DNA of 64,000 bases from Bemisia tabaci (GCF_918797505.1 NC_092795.1:6357434-6421433), one strand, 5' to 3'. Numbered from the stretch's first letter, positions 41,788 to 51,426 are shown. Made by a program: numbers and translations. Notes: a model not told the origin generated them from the letters alone.

Positions 41788-41947
41788 GCGAGGCGTCATC
41801 GATTATACTATCGATAGTTCCCCATTTGAAGCTGTGGCAAAGAATCGATTATTAAGGTGTCCGATGCAAACACTCTGTTCATCGATCCTTTTCCATAGGT
41901 TTCAATGACAGATCAATCGATACATCGCAAAGCACGCCACGCCGCTG
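41788..41947. repeat. hAT-like MITE, copy 5
   Basis: GAATCGATTATTAAGGTGTC, ACTCTGTTCATCGATCC, CCATAGGTTTCAATGACAG and GCACGCCACGCCGCTG align with the family. The left end is altered (ATCGATTATACTATCGAT is a local palindrome) and the element begins where the 2.8-kb palindrome stops. Confidence 0.8.
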
Positions 41948-41949
41948 CA

Positions 41950-42430
41950 GTTCACCTTGCTAGCCTCTCGGCAGGTAACTATCATACCCCTAGGCCCGGG
42001 AAAAACGAAAACAGAAGAGATAACCGCGCTCAGAAGCAGAGCGTGAATCGCGCGGATGGAAACGGAGGAATTTCCCAGCTGCGGGATTTTTTAAGCTCCC
42101 CACCTCGCGGCCGCAACAATGGCGAATTCCTTAAAAGCTTTTTCGGGGTGCGATTCCAGGTATTGCTGGCATTTGACAAGAGGGAAAATAAAGAGAAAAG
42201 CCTTACAAGCTTTTAGAGAAATCGCGAGTGATGAATGAACACGTGTAGCGTCGCGTACCTCCGAGGAGGGGGGAGGGGGGTGAGGGAAAATAAAGCAAAG
42301 CGTGGAAAATCCTTTCACGGCTCAGCTTGGGTGCTCCGGATAAGCACTCGTACCTATACACCTACAACGAGTACATACGGCGGACCTGCGGTGAGTGTCG
42401 TAAGCGGAAATTCTGAGGTGGTGCACCCCG
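41950..42430. other. Unique stretch, partly GC-rich
   Basis: Open frames on both strands (about 100 codons at 41905-42216) begin in the MITE. A GGAGGGGGGAGGGGGG run is at about 42263. Nothing supported. Confidence 0.35.
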
Positions 42431-42680
42431 CCGGGCTGAGGAGGAACCGCGTATGAGTCTTCGGACGTTGCCAAATCTCCTTTGATAAAACGCACGTTTT
42501 CCGGAAAATTCATTAACGCAATTCTGCCGTTTTTGCACAGAATTTTGCTTGCAATTTAATGTAAATTATTTGAAATTTTCAAAGAAAAATACCCATTACC
42601 CTTCTCTGAAATAAGTATTCTATTGGGAGGGATCTGGCAACATTGGAATGTTCTTGCGTCGTGTTTTCTTAGCATGCTAG
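42431..42680. repeat. CTGCCGTGCTAAGG foldback, eroded copy
   Basis: GCTGAGGAGGAACCGCGTAT, GACGTTGCCAAATCTCC and right end GGGATCTGGCAACATTGG to TTTTCTTAGCATGC. Confidence 0.75.
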
Positions 42681-42689
42681 CGCCGGTCC

Positions 42690-43580
42690 CGATTGCTGGC
42701 ACTTGAGTTACTTACAAAGACATTCTAATAAATTAGACCTCACCTTACGAACACGAAATTGAAGCCACTGAGAGGGATTGAGTCTCAAGTGCCCAGCTCG
42801 TTGATTGAATGGGTCCGTGTTAAAACCAAAAGTTTACATCATGTGATGAGCTCTAGAATAGAGGTCCTTTTATGGAGCTCAGAGCTCATCGGGAAATTCG
42901 TTTCTTAGGTTTAAGTATTGGCCAATTTGATTGGTTTGTTGTATGGTGTCTAGGGCCCGGAAACCGGGATTTATCAGGGAACGGGAAATATCAGGGAATA
43001 TCAAGGATTTTTGTAAAGATAGGTGTTGGAAACGAGGAGTGCTTTTCACTATCCGCTGTTACCTCATACTTTTTTCTAAATTGATCGGACTTAATTGAAA
43101 AAAGTGAAAGATTGGAAAATTAATTTTCTCTGAACTTCTCAGAAAAGTTCAAGTTTTCTTATGGAGAATTTGGATGAAATCAAAGGAAATATTAAACACT
43201 GAAAAAAAGATTAAAGAATTCATGACACATTAGTCCAATAATTGGCGAGGAAGGATATGCCCCGTTTTTTTTTTTTTCTAATGAAAAATTATAATGAGTT
43301 TAAAAAAACTTGAGAGCCAAAAATGAACCACTAGGTAGAAGTTGAAACCACGGACAACAGTTCGTTTTTTCTCCTTAAAATTTTACTCGAATTATGATAA
43401 AATTTTTCCGGGGCTACTGCCATCGAGATATTAGCGTTTTTGGTGTTCATCAATGCTGACATCTCGCTTCCTAAGAATCCAAAGTCTCCTTAAGTCTAAT
43501 CTGCTGGGCTCTAAATAAATTTCAAAGTGCCTTGCGATCAAACATTTTTTAGGGTGCTGTATTCTTCTTGGTATAATTTC
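42690..43580. other. AT-rich stretch with a CAGGGAA fragment
   Basis: 42955-43010 has GGAAACCGGGATTTATCAGGG and related CAGGGAATATC motifs of the 46530 repeat. The rest is unrecognised. Confidence 0.4.
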
Positions 43581-43582
43581 AG

Positions 43583-43617
43583 TAGGTGTCTATCATGAAA
43601 AGCCACGGAAGGATCCT
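43583..43617 (+). CDS. Candidate 35-nt mini-exon (very weak)
   Basis: TTCTTGGTATAATTTCAG precedes it and GTAAAACA follows. One frame reads GVYHEKPRKDP. The donor is poor. Recorded only for comparison with the stronger candidates. Confidence 0.1.
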
Positions 43618-43845
43618 GTAAAACAAAATTCTATTAATTTGCAAAACAAAAACACAAACCCCCTAAACTTCCGTAAATATAGGTACTAAATCTTGTGTTT
43701 GTCCATAAATCGATCTCTAAAAATTTGAACAAGCGACGTAGGACAAATTAATGACGAAGTTCTCTAATCAGTCAATGATTTGCTTTCGTCCTCCTGTCTC
43801 TGCAATTGGCGCGGTTCACGAAGCAAGTCGCGTAAGGAAAGTTCG

Positions 43846-43925
43846 CGCACCTTCAGTTTATTAAACGCAACCTGGACATCCGTCAAGCACGAATAGTTGT
43901 ATGAAGGTTGAAGGCGTTGTTTGAA
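43846..43925 (+). repeat. Single unit of the 90-bp GCGCCTTCA repeat
   Basis: GCGCACCTTCAGTTTATTAA, then CTGGACATCCGTCAAGCACG, AATAGTTGTAT and AAGGCGTT, as in 30611-30870. Confidence 0.75.
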
Positions 43926-43984
43926 GCATCTGTGTAAACAGCATATGGCGAATGTGTTTCGCATGAAACATTCGTTGTTCTCAG

Positions 43985-44044
43985 TTTTGAAGCTGCATTC
44001 ACGTCACGGATCGTCCTCGCATCAGTCTGTTTCTTAGCACCAAG
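43985..44044 (+). CDS. Candidate 60-nt mini-exon (weak)
   Basis: CGTTGTTCTCAG precedes and GTGATTTC follows. The only useful open frame is FEAAFTSRIVLASVCFLAP. It lies just after a unit of the 90-bp repeat. Likely chance. Confidence 0.12.
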
Positions 44045-44049
44045 GTGAT

Positions 44050-44505
44050 TTCTCTCATTTTTTTTCTCTCATCTGTTTCTAAGTTGACAAGTTTTCTATA
44101 TTTAAAAAAAATAATAATTAAAAACATGTAATAACAACAAATTTTCAATTGAATGAATCTTACATGTAATTATTATTGGTTTTACGCACGAATTTACCGT
44201 GGAGGATCTTCAATGATTCGATGTCTCCGATCAGAATAACCTCACAACCCTATCATCACCTCCCCTTCCTCCGTTCTCTCCTCCACCTCCTCCTCTCTCT
44301 CTTTCTCTTTTCCCTCCGTACACCACTTGGGCATTACCTCTCGCTTGTTATGACAGCTGTTTCTATTATGGCCCCGTAATAGGTTAGTTTGACGAAATTA
44401 CACGACAATTTCGGTTAACTTAATTCGAAAGCTCTCATCCCATGTGTCATGCGTGACAACCCCTACGAATAAAATTAGAGCTGACAGCTTTTCGGGCCTG
44501 TCGGC
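44050..44505. other. Unique stretch with a long pyrimidine tract
   Basis: 44263-44325 is almost entirely C and T (CCTCCACCTCCTCCTCTCTC). This makes an acceptor-like environment before GACAG at 44347-44351, but no exon can be supported. Confidence 0.35.
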
Positions 44506-44511
44506 GCGAGG

Positions 44512-44781
44512 TTGTGTGAAAAGCAAGGCCTTAAATTTGACTTGCAAAGTGCGGCGGATAGAACACCGCGCTCGGGGGAAAAAATTGAATCTATTCCTCG
44601 GATGAAAATACTGAAATTATGTAAATGCAGACTCGAATGTTTAAACGGCAAATTCGATAACCCCAGTTTCGTGGGCGGGAGGTGTGTCAAAGGGCCGAAA
44701 GCCTTTCATGCAGCGCTGCTCAGTAAGTGCAAGGCCATCGCTCGTTCGGAGGCAGAGGAAATGGATCAGTTGACGTCATAA
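44512..44781 (+). CDS. Unrecognised ORF of ordinary composition
   Basis: 89 codons: MCEKQGLKFDLQSAADRTPR, then a Cys-containing part (ILKLCKCRLECLNGKFDNPS) and a tail with SEAEEMDQL. A strong donor-like CAGTAAGTGC occurs at 44730, so a shorter exon is possible. Unique in the window. No family recognised. Confidence 0.2.
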   Translation: MCEKQGLKFDLQSAADRTPRSGEKIESIPRMKILKLCKCRLECLNGKFDNPSFVGGRCVKGPKAFHAALLSKCKAIARSEAEEMDQLTS

Positions 44782-44784
44782 CCG

Positions 44785-45010
44785 ATCGAGTCTATTTCCT
44801 GAGGAGCCTTGAGCTTTGTAAGAATGCTAATATTTAGTGGCTCATCAGATAATGGACATGGGTGGTTTCAACATCGACCGATTCGTTTTGGCAGGACGAT
44901 ATACTCGGTCCTCATTTTTTTATCTATGCATCGGCGTGATTCTTTTAAACTGTCGGTTGGAGGATGGGTGAAAAATCAATAAAAAATGTCCGAAAAGTCG
45001 CGCAAAGAAA
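44785..45010. other. Unique spacer
   Basis: Nothing recognised. Confidence 0.35.
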
Positions 45011-45012
45011 GC

Positions 45013-45085
45013 CCTTGCGCCTTCCGTATTTTGCATATGCAACACGGACACCCATCGAGCCCGAATAGTTGCATCATAGCGTTTT
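45013..45085 (+). repeat. Single unit of the 90-bp GCGCCTTCA repeat
   Basis: TTGCGCCTTCCGTATTTTGC, ATGCAACACGGACACCCATC, GAATAGTTGCATCATAGCG. Confidence 0.75.
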
Positions 45086-45166
45086 TATCAGATTATCAGA
45101 TGCATTCCATTTCCTGGTTGTATAATTGTATATTAGGAGATGTTGTGCATTTGGTCATTCACAAAT

Positions 45167-45436
45167 CGTCACCTCCCCCCCCCCCCCCCCCCCGGCCAAA
45201 GAATCACAAGCGCCGCGCGAAGTTTCAATATTTCCGCCGCCATCTTATTTTTTTTACAGAAAATATTGTTGGTTAAATCTATTTGAAAATTTCACTGAAT
45301 TTTGTAGGCGGCAGAAAGAAAAATCAGTGAGATTTTCGGACTGCTCCGCCGAGCAATTTCTCTGTAAAAAATAAAATGGCAGCGGAAATTTTGAAACGTC
45401 GCCTGACGCTTGTGATACTTTGGCCGGAAGGTGATG
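45167..45436. repeat. Foldback element with CCGGCCAAAG ends (copy 2)
   Basis: CGTCACCTCC, a C run of about 18 (45175-45193), then CGGCCAAAGAATCACAAGCG. The right end is CGCTTGTGATACTTTGGCCG. Inner TTTCCGCCGCCATCTTATTT pairs with AAATAAAATGGCAGCGGAAA. The C run has expanded within the left arm. Confidence 0.85.
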
Positions 45437-45516
45437 AAATGATGCACCCACCAAGTCGAACGATTTGGGCCTCACAACAATGTTTATACTTGGTTTCTAG
45501 GAAGAATGACTCAATT

Positions 45517-45638
45517 GGACGTATTTAAATCAAAAGGAATCATACCCATCCTGATAAAGGCCTTGAGAGCCATGAGGAGACATGCATGGCAGGGTTCATG
45601 GCACAATGGACATAGTTCCTTTTGGTCTAAATGCGTCC
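45517..45638. repeat. GGACG-ended foldback MITE (copy 5)
   Basis: GGACGTATTTAAATCAAAAG to CTTTTGGTCTAAATGCGTCC. The flanks ACTCAATT and AGTTGAGT extend the inverted repeat rather than forming a direct duplication. Confidence 0.85.
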
Positions 45639-45708
45639 AGTTGAGTTACCTACTGTCTTCTTTCTGGGAGACTATGATATGTACAAAATAGGAACCTAAC
45701 ATAGTTAG

Positions 45709-45965
45709 AATCGCGTCAGGCAGAATAGAACGAGGCCACATCAGCTATTGCTAAATTTAACTGGGCAATTTATATTTTTAAATGAAAACGGTTGTTCGGA
45801 TTTCTGTACAAATTTCATAGAATTGTCTGCGTAGTACGAAGTAAATTCCTTAAAATTTTCAAAAAAATCCGCAAAAACGTGCACTTGTAAAAAAATTAAA
45901 TCACCCAGTTAAATTTGGCAACAGCTGATGTTGCTTGGTTCTTTTCTGCCTAACCCGGTCCATTT
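45709..45965. repeat. GGACCGCG foldback element
   Basis: GCGTCAGGCAGAATAGAACG, CCACATCAGCTATTGC in the left arm; CAACAGCTGATGTTGCTTGG and CCCGGTCC at the right. Confidence 0.85.
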
Positions 45966-45969
45966 TTAA

Positions 45970-46510
45970 ATACTTCTCCTTCCTCACGCGGATTTTTCAA
46001 CACACGATCCTGCGATGACAAACGCACCAATGGTAACGCTGGGTCCTAGTCGGAGGAAATTTCAACTGTTTTCATAGGGCGAGCACGCCGAAAGGAGGGG
46101 GGGGGAGGTACGATGGGGGAAAAACAAGCCGAGGATGTCGGTTGGCCGTAATTTGTCACTGGCGGAGTTGTCAGTATAATTGAACTCATTTGGGAGGCGA
46201 GTGGAGCGACACGGCGACGACGACAGGCCTCACATGTTTTTTAGTCGTTCGCTTCGGTTTTGGTAACGGTCCCCGCGTCCCCCGGGCCGCCCCCCCCCCT
46301 CCTCGCCGCCCGGGGAACGTCACAACGTCACTCGAATGCACGCGGGAAATGCGACGTCGCGATGATGCGACGCGACGCGACGGGATCGGCCTGTGTTTCT
46401 TTTTGTTTATCGGGACGGGTCCTGCATTCCGCCGCGCGTCGCACAAGGGAAAAGGGTCGGCTCCCCCGAAATACACCAAAAACCGGGGGTAAAGAAGGAC
46501 CCTCCGTCGG
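45970..46510. other. CpG-rich unique patch
   Basis: 46190-46480 has GCGACGTCGCGATGATGCGACGCGACGCG-type sequence (46348-46381) and C-rich runs. The open frames of about 100 codons in several frames and both strands reflect high GC. Could be a CpG-rich regulatory patch. Confidence 0.3.
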
Positions 46511-46516
46511 TACACG

Positions 46517-46929
46517 CAGGGTTGCCACAGTCAGGGAAAACCGGGAAATGTCAAGGAATTTTAAAAGTCAGGGAGAACCGGGACGTGTCAGGGAATTTTA
46601 AAAAGTTAGGGAAAACCGGGAAATGTCAGGGAATTTTAAAAAGTCAGGGAGAACTGGAAAATGTCAGGGAATTTTAAAAAGTCAAGGAAAACCGGGAAAT
46701 GTCCGGAAAAATGACGAAAATGTCAGGGAAAATTTGTTAAATCACCTTCATTTGCCTTCTAGAATGGGTTTGAGGTTTCGAACAAAAAATTTTGCCTGAA
46801 AACCATTTTCAATTATGCCTTATTAACCATCCGTCACATCTTCAATTGTCAGGGAATTTCACCAAAATATGTTAGGAAAGTCAGGCAAATGTCAGGGAAT
46901 TTCATTTTCTAAATTCTGCGGCAACCCTG
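46517..46929. mobile_element. CAGGGTTGCC-ended element with internal tandem array
   Basis: CAGGGTTGCC at the left and GGCAACCCTG at the right form short inverted ends. Inside is a 38-bp tandem array followed by about 220 bp that returns to CAGGGAATTTC motifs. Ends beginning CAGGG suggest the hAT superfamily, but no 8-bp duplication is visible, so this is tentative. Confidence 0.55.
46530..46707 (+). repeat. 38-bp tandem array, about 4.7 units
   Basis: Units GTCAGGGAAAACCGGGAAAT followed by GTCAGGGAATTTTAAAAA start at 46530, 46567, 46605, 46643 and 46681. The first is one base shorter. Confidence 0.95.
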
Positions 46930-46955
46930 AACCCTCCATACGTATACAGGCAGTG

Positions 46956-46991
46956 CTGCCGTGCTAAGGAAAACCGCCGTATGAGCCTTTA
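46956..46991 (+). repeat. Truncated left end of CTGCCGTGCTAAGG foldback
   Basis: CTGCCGTGCTAAGGAAAACC and GCCGTATGAGCC are cut off exactly where the next repeat (CAGGGTGTCTACAAG) begins. Confidence 0.85.
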
Positions 46992-47170
46992 CAGGGTGTC
47001 TACAAGTCCGGAATTTCCAGAAAATCCGGAAATAGCACTGATTTTTTAAGAACGGTCCGGAAGTACAGAAAAAATGCAGAAATTCCGCACGGAGGTCCGG
47101 AATTTTGTTCATTTTTTTGCCATGTATGTAATAATCTAAGCGAGAAATTCAAGGTTTTGAAATTTTTTGA
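46992..47170 (+). repeat. CAGGGTGTCTACAAGTCCGG repeat (copy 1)
   Basis: CAGGGTGTCTACAAGTCCGG, GGTCCGGAAGTACAGAAAAA and GCGAGAAATTCAAGGTTTTG match 54921-55100 in order. The left end starts inside a foldback element. The right end is not defined and no matching inverted end is seen. Confidence 0.8.
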
Positions 47171-47179
47171 ATTTCGTCA

Positions 47180-48060
47180 AGTGGAAGTACTGAAAAAGTG
47201 CTGAATTTTTCCCGTTAAAAAAAAATATGCGGGATTATTCGATTTTCTGGGAAGAAATGAAGGATCGAGTAGCCTGTCCATACAAATTTGTTGCAAAGAA
47301 ACATTCAAACCGCTTTTACAATCCACATACAAGTTTCCCGCGTAACTTCACGGAACCTTTTTATCCGCTGAAAGTCTGAACCTCAAGAGAAACGCTGAGT
47401 GCTCAAACTCCGACTGGTGAAAGATTCTCTGCAGGAGGAAACCGTGCGAGACAAAAAGGCGAAAAAGAAAGGGACCCGGTCGGGAGGGCTGATAAGGGAG
47501 TTAATTTGTTTCTCGGCTGACAAAAAGGCGTAACTGCCAATTAAGATGAGCCCCAGAAAGCCTTGAATTGCAAGAACGACAGGCAGGGTCCATTGCAGGG
47601 TCCATTGCAGGGTATGGTTAAGCTCTTACGTCATGGGGACGACGAATTGTTAGCCGAGTTTTCGTTCGGAGTTGCAAGTGCAAGACGAGGATTCCCAAGA
47701 ACACTCTTTTGAGAAAGAGATTTTGCTCTGTGATTGAGCCGGGATGAATACCCTTTCCTTCACATTTTCCACTTGGGACGTATCTCGGAAAAGCCAATTG
47801 CATCTCGTTCCTTCATCGGTGCTACAGCACACAATTCACACTAACTTTGAGCCCGGTGCTGCAAAGGCAGTGAGCGCCAATGGCGATGCTTGAAAGTTGG
47901 CAACGTTGTTTTTCCTTTGCTTAAATGTATACGTAAAAAATGCATTTTTGGTGCGGCAGGTTTTTTTGCCTAAAATCATTTTTTTTTTTAAAAAAAAAAA
48001 ATTCCTCATGAATTTGTATGGTCGGACCTTAGGAAGTCAACTCTCGCGTCGCGTCATCCC
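47180..48060. other. Unique stretch, no gene recognised
   Basis: 47583-47610 has a short CAGGGTCCATTG direct repeat. A, T and mixed homopolymers occur near 47980-48001. Confidence 0.35.
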
Positions 48061-48066
48061 GAAGTA

Positions 48067-48292
48067 CACTGGAAAAAAAAAAACATTGGATTTAGAGTCC
48101 AGACTCTTGAAAACATTGACAAGAAAAAGGACTCTTGATTTAATCAGATTCAAGCTTAAATCAAAAGGAAATCCGCTCTATAAGAGGCTCGGTTCTTGAT
48201 TTAAGCTTAAATCTGATTGAATCAAGAGTATTTTCTCTTGTCGATGTTTTTAAGAGTCTGGACTCTAGATCCAATGTGTTTTTTTTCCAGTG
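48067..48292. repeat. CACTGGAAAAAA foldback element (complete copy)
   Basis: CACTGGAAAAAAAAAAACAT to ATGTGTTTTTTTTCCAGTG, with GACTCTTGATTTAATCAG against CTGATTGAATCAAGAG inside. About 226 bp. Confidence 0.9.
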
Positions 48293-48309
48293 CACTTTAG
48301 ATGTACTTA

Positions 48310-48423
48310 TGACTCAAAATTCGTCAGCTGTTCCTCAAGTTTTTGAAGTCACAGTCCGAAAACTCCGGAGATCCATATGACCTTAACTCCGAGTTTCACG
48401 CAAGAAGTTTTTTTCTCCGTGCA
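48310..48423 (+). repeat. Half copy of the GCACGGAG foldback family
   Basis: CTCAAGTTTTTGAAG, CCATATGACCTTAACTCC and GAAGTTTTTTTCTCCGTGCA match the right arm of 9530-9840. Confidence 0.75.
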
Positions 48424-48424
48424 A

Positions 48425-48770
48425 GGAAACTTGCCACAATTTGATAGGTATGCGGTTTGCGGATATCAACGTCGACTCGCACCAAGGGACAAAGGGCCCT
48501 CCACTGGTATCTTGGCCATGGTGTAAGCTTTTACTTTCGGGATTCCAACACTCAACTGTCGACTCACCTACTATAGGTGGATGGTTAAAAACGTGTTGAG
48601 GATTTTGTTTTGCAAGCAAACCGATGGTGGGGAATTTGTTTGGCTCATTACGTCACCCGAGGCTCACCAATCACCATTCACCTAGTAGGTAAGATGTCTG
48701 TTGCTTCCATCTAATCGTCCATACGGAAGTGTTGAATCCCCGAAAGTAAAAGCTTCATCCGTCGCCAAGA
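48425..48770. other. Unique stretch
   Basis: Nothing supported. TACTTTCGGGATTCCAACAC near 48530 and its inverse GTGTTGAATCCCCGAAAGTA near 48730 form an inverted pair about 200 bp apart, perhaps another foldback remnant (about 48524-48752). Confidence 0.45.
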
Positions 48771-48771
48771 C

Positions 48772-49023
48772 TGCCGTGGTAAAGAAAAACGCCGTACGAG
48801 CCTTCAGGCGCTGCCAAAATTCCTCCGATAAATTACAAATTTTCAAGGAAACAGTCGGATAATTTTCGTCACATTTTTCAGACAATTTTTTACATAATTG
48901 AGTCTAAAATATCTTCAAATTTAAAGGAAAAATATGCATAATCTTCCTCAAAAATACTAGTTTGATCCGGGGAAATTTTGCAACTCTCGAATGTTCATAC
49001 GGCGTTCTTCCTTAGCACGGCAG
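48772..49023. repeat. CTGCCGTGCTAAGG foldback, complete copy
   Basis: CTGCCGTGGTAAAGAAAAAC to GTTCTTCCTTAGCACGGCAG, 252 bp. AAGA flanks both sides. Confidence 0.9.
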
Positions 49024-49029
49024 AAGAGG

Positions 49030-49440
49030 CCAGTGGAGGGTCTCTCGCACCATCGCAGTGGATGACGTCATCGGCTATTGACGCCGGAAACCGGGCGTTG
49101 ATGATGCACCGAGCGTCGCGTTCCGACGAGGGGGATGGGTGGGGGGGGGGGGGGTGCAGTGGGCGCGAAGCCGCGGCGCGCGGATCTCGCAGGTTTGAGC
49201 CGGAATTCCAAATGCACAATTATGTTGATTGAATGGAGCCACTGTTGCAGGACCACCGGCGAAACGGGAGCTCCGTCAATTTAATATTCCGGCTACGCGC
49301 CGAAACCCCATACAACCACCCACCCCTCCCTCCTCCCCCCTCCCCCGCCACGGGGCCCCGCCCCCACGCGCCGCGGTCCTCCGGGAGCCGCGCTGCTCGT
49401 CATGCGAGCGTTTTCCCCAGATTGGAAGATTCAATTACGC
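49030..49440. other. CpG-rich unique patch
   Basis: High GC with a G run at 49139-49154 and C-rich runs at 49318-49370. Overlapping open frames on both strands are compositional. Confidence 0.3.
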
Positions 49441-49441
49441 T

Positions 49442-49688
49442 GAAGCTCTAAGAAGGAACCTCGTATGAACACCCACAAGCTCCCACATTCTTTTTTGATT
49501 CAACCCAAATTTCTGGGGAAAATTTTGAATATTCTTCGCTCAATTTTCTTGATGGTTCCATTCGGAATGTAACGCAAAGTATCCGAGAATTTCAAGGAGG
49601 AATATTCGCAATTTTTTAAAAAAAATGAACATTTTACCAGGGGAAATTTGGCACCATTTGAATTTGTATGCGGTGTTCCTCCTCGGGG
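49442..49688. repeat. CTGCCGTGCTAAGG foldback, eroded copy
   Basis: GAAGCTCTAAGAAGGAACCT and CGTATGAACACC at the left; GGGGAAATTTGGCACCATTT and GTATGCGGTGTTCCTCCTCG at the right. Confidence 0.75.
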
Positions 49689-49807
49689 ATCAAAACGCGA
49701 GCTATCGGATTCGGATGACGGAGCGCGGGACGAGGAAATGTCTAAAATTGACGAGCGATCGGAGGAAAAATTGATGATACACAACTATCATCAATGCGAT
49801 TCAGGCT

Positions 49808-50044
49808 GGGAACTAAGGAACTAAGAGCACTCCAATGTTGCTCGGATTGTACGACTTACATTTTTTGCAATAAAATTACTGAAACCGTGCAAAAATTAAA
49901 TTTATAAAGGTAATTTTCGTCTTGAATTTTTAGTTTATTGGAAGTAAATATAAAGCTTGTTTGGCTGATCAGTGCAACAATAGTTGCACCACCTTACAGC
50001 GACATTGTAATGCTCTCGGTTCCTTTTTGCAAAATGCGATCCAA
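49808..50044. repeat. Relative of the 5680-5931 foldback
   Basis: GGAACTAAGAGCACTCCAAT at the left and ATTGTAATGCTCTCGGTTCC at the right are inverted, and the right end TTTTGCAAAATGCGATCCAA is identical to that of 5680-5931. Confidence 0.7.
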
Positions 50045-50049
50045 ATGTT

Positions 50050-50273
50050 CGCACGGCTTTCTTTCTGGGAAGCAGTTAACCGCATTGTTGGCTCAACACG
50101 CCGACCCAGTTCGACCCCGCTGTCTCGTCGAACTTCATGGTTTCCAAAATGTTAACTTAGGGGCCGGTGAAATGGGGCGGCGCTCACTGAATCGCGATTC
50201 GATTATCCGCTCCCGTTTCTTTCGGTCGCTCCGACACGGATCCGCTTCACCCGTTCCTCCTCCCCTTCCTCCG
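50050..50273. other. Unique spacer, GC-rich
   Basis: No repeat match. Part of a 146-codon frame (49938-50378) that also runs through two repeats and is therefore not credible. Confidence 0.4.
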
Positions 50274-51031
50274 CCACACAGAGGATCGAGTCAATTAGAG
50301 AGGTCGGACATGAAACATTTGACTAAAAGTGCAAATGGAGATGTTGCAAGTGTGAGGAATTTGCGATTTTACTGTTGATTCTTATGTATAAATTCGCGAG
50401 AAACACGATGGTGCCACTGATTTTCTCTGAAATAAACTCCCAAGCTCAAAAAAAGCTCTCAAGTTGAGGCCAAAATGGAGGGGATATCCCACGCTATCCT
50501 GAGAGTCCACCTATACATCAAGACAAACTTTCCGTGCAAAGATAGGGAGCAAATACATTAACAGGGTTGCCGTGTTTTCAGTTTTGGAGTCCCCAAATAA
50601 AGTGGCAGCCCTGTCATTGTATTTGCTCCCTATCTTTGCATGGAGAGTTTGTCTTGATGTATTGGTGGACCCTCAGGATAGCGTGGGATAACCCCTCCAT
50701 TTTGGCTTCAACTCGAGAGCTTTTTTTGAGCTTGGGAGTTGAAGTTAGGAGTTCAGAAAAAGACCAGTGTCACCATCGTGTTTCTCGCGAACTTTTGCAT
50801 AAGAATCAACTGTCAAATCGCAAATTCCTTAGACATGCAACATCTCCATTTTGATGTTGATTTCGTCACATTTTAAATTTCAAGGGGTGCTTTAAGAAGG
50901 AAATGTAACGAGGAGACCAATGGAACCACTTTCAGAACCTCAATGTTTTATACATATAGACGGAGTTGTAAGCGTTTAAAGATTCCAAATTTTGTCCAAC
51001 CTCTCGTGTTGACTCGTTCCACTGTGCGTCG
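50274..51031 (+). repeat. CACAGTGGATCGAGTCAAT foldback split by a second foldback
   Basis: CACAGAGGATCGAGTCAATT at the left and GTTGACTCGTTCCACTGTG at the right belong to the family at 32553 and 63737. The uninterrupted copies read GCAAATTTTGATG at the centre. Here GCAAAT and ATTTTGATG are separated by 511 bp. Confidence 0.9.
50337..50847. mobile_element. Nested 511-bp foldback with 2-bp duplication
   Basis: GGAGATGTTGCAAGTGTGAG and its inverted counterpart TTAGACATGCAACATCTCC end the element. The arms pair over more than 200 bp, including CTCCCTATCTTTGCA and GGATAGCGTGGGATA with their complements, to a loop near 50570-50600. Comparison with 63737-63968 shows that AT at the insertion point was duplicated. 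Non-coding. Confidence 0.9.
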
Positions 51032-51034
51032 TTC

Positions 51035-51425
51035 CTTTCAGCTCCTCTCCTTTTTAATCAATGAGGATAATTTTAGCCCATCAGGACGACTGCGGTGGTC
51101 GCTCGGTGCACGAGCCTCGTGCGGAACACATTCGGTGCAGGCATCAGCGATTTTGGAACCGACAACCGACTACTGTCAGCGATGCTCGCTAAAAAATATT
51201 TTTGAAAGCAGATTTTATAAGCCGAGATAGGAAAATTCGTGGAAGGCCCGTTTACCCTTCATGGAAATGAGCGTCTATATTGTCGCTCCTCTGATACAAA
51301 GACGTATCTCGATTGCCGCGTGGGCTCCAGCAAGCCTAGATTTTTATGTGAAACAGGGTTCACGTGAAATTTAGAGACGTCAGAAGAACGACGATATGAG
51401 ATTTCAACTTATTCGGGGGCCAGCC
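51035..51425. other. Unique stretch
   Basis: No gene recognised. GTCGCTCCTCTGATACAAAG and CGTATCTCGATTGC near 51280-51320 resemble fragments near 15300 and 54620 and may be remnants of another repeat. Confidence 0.35.
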
Positions 51426-51426
51426 A

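Larger units (their letters stand above)
39007..41789. repeat. 2.8-kb near-perfect palindrome (giant foldback)
   Basis: The left arm 39007-40177 and right arm 40618-41789 are reverse complements with only scattered single-base differences (for example CCCAC against CTCAC at 39023/41773) and one length change in a C/G run near 40107. The loop is 440 bp. Each arm carries two tandem copies of a 350-bp unit, so four copies are present in all. Identical mirrored open frames (for example 39565-39768 and 41028-41231) follow from the symmetry and are not evidence of genes. The outer ends show no shared terminal motif or target duplication. The right end abuts a hAT-like MITE. Confidence 0.95.

Noticed and set aside
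44347..44381. Plus-strand mini-exon after a long CT tract
   Set aside because: The donor (GGTTAGT) is weak and the segment is about 30 nt with no frame link to other candidates.
46190..46677. Cluster of 94-113-codon open frames
   Set aside because: Compositional in the CpG-rich patch, and the right part is the 38-bp tandem array.
49938..50378. 146-codon plus-strand open frame
   Set aside because: Crosses two foldback families and a GC-rich spacer. No domain or splice support.
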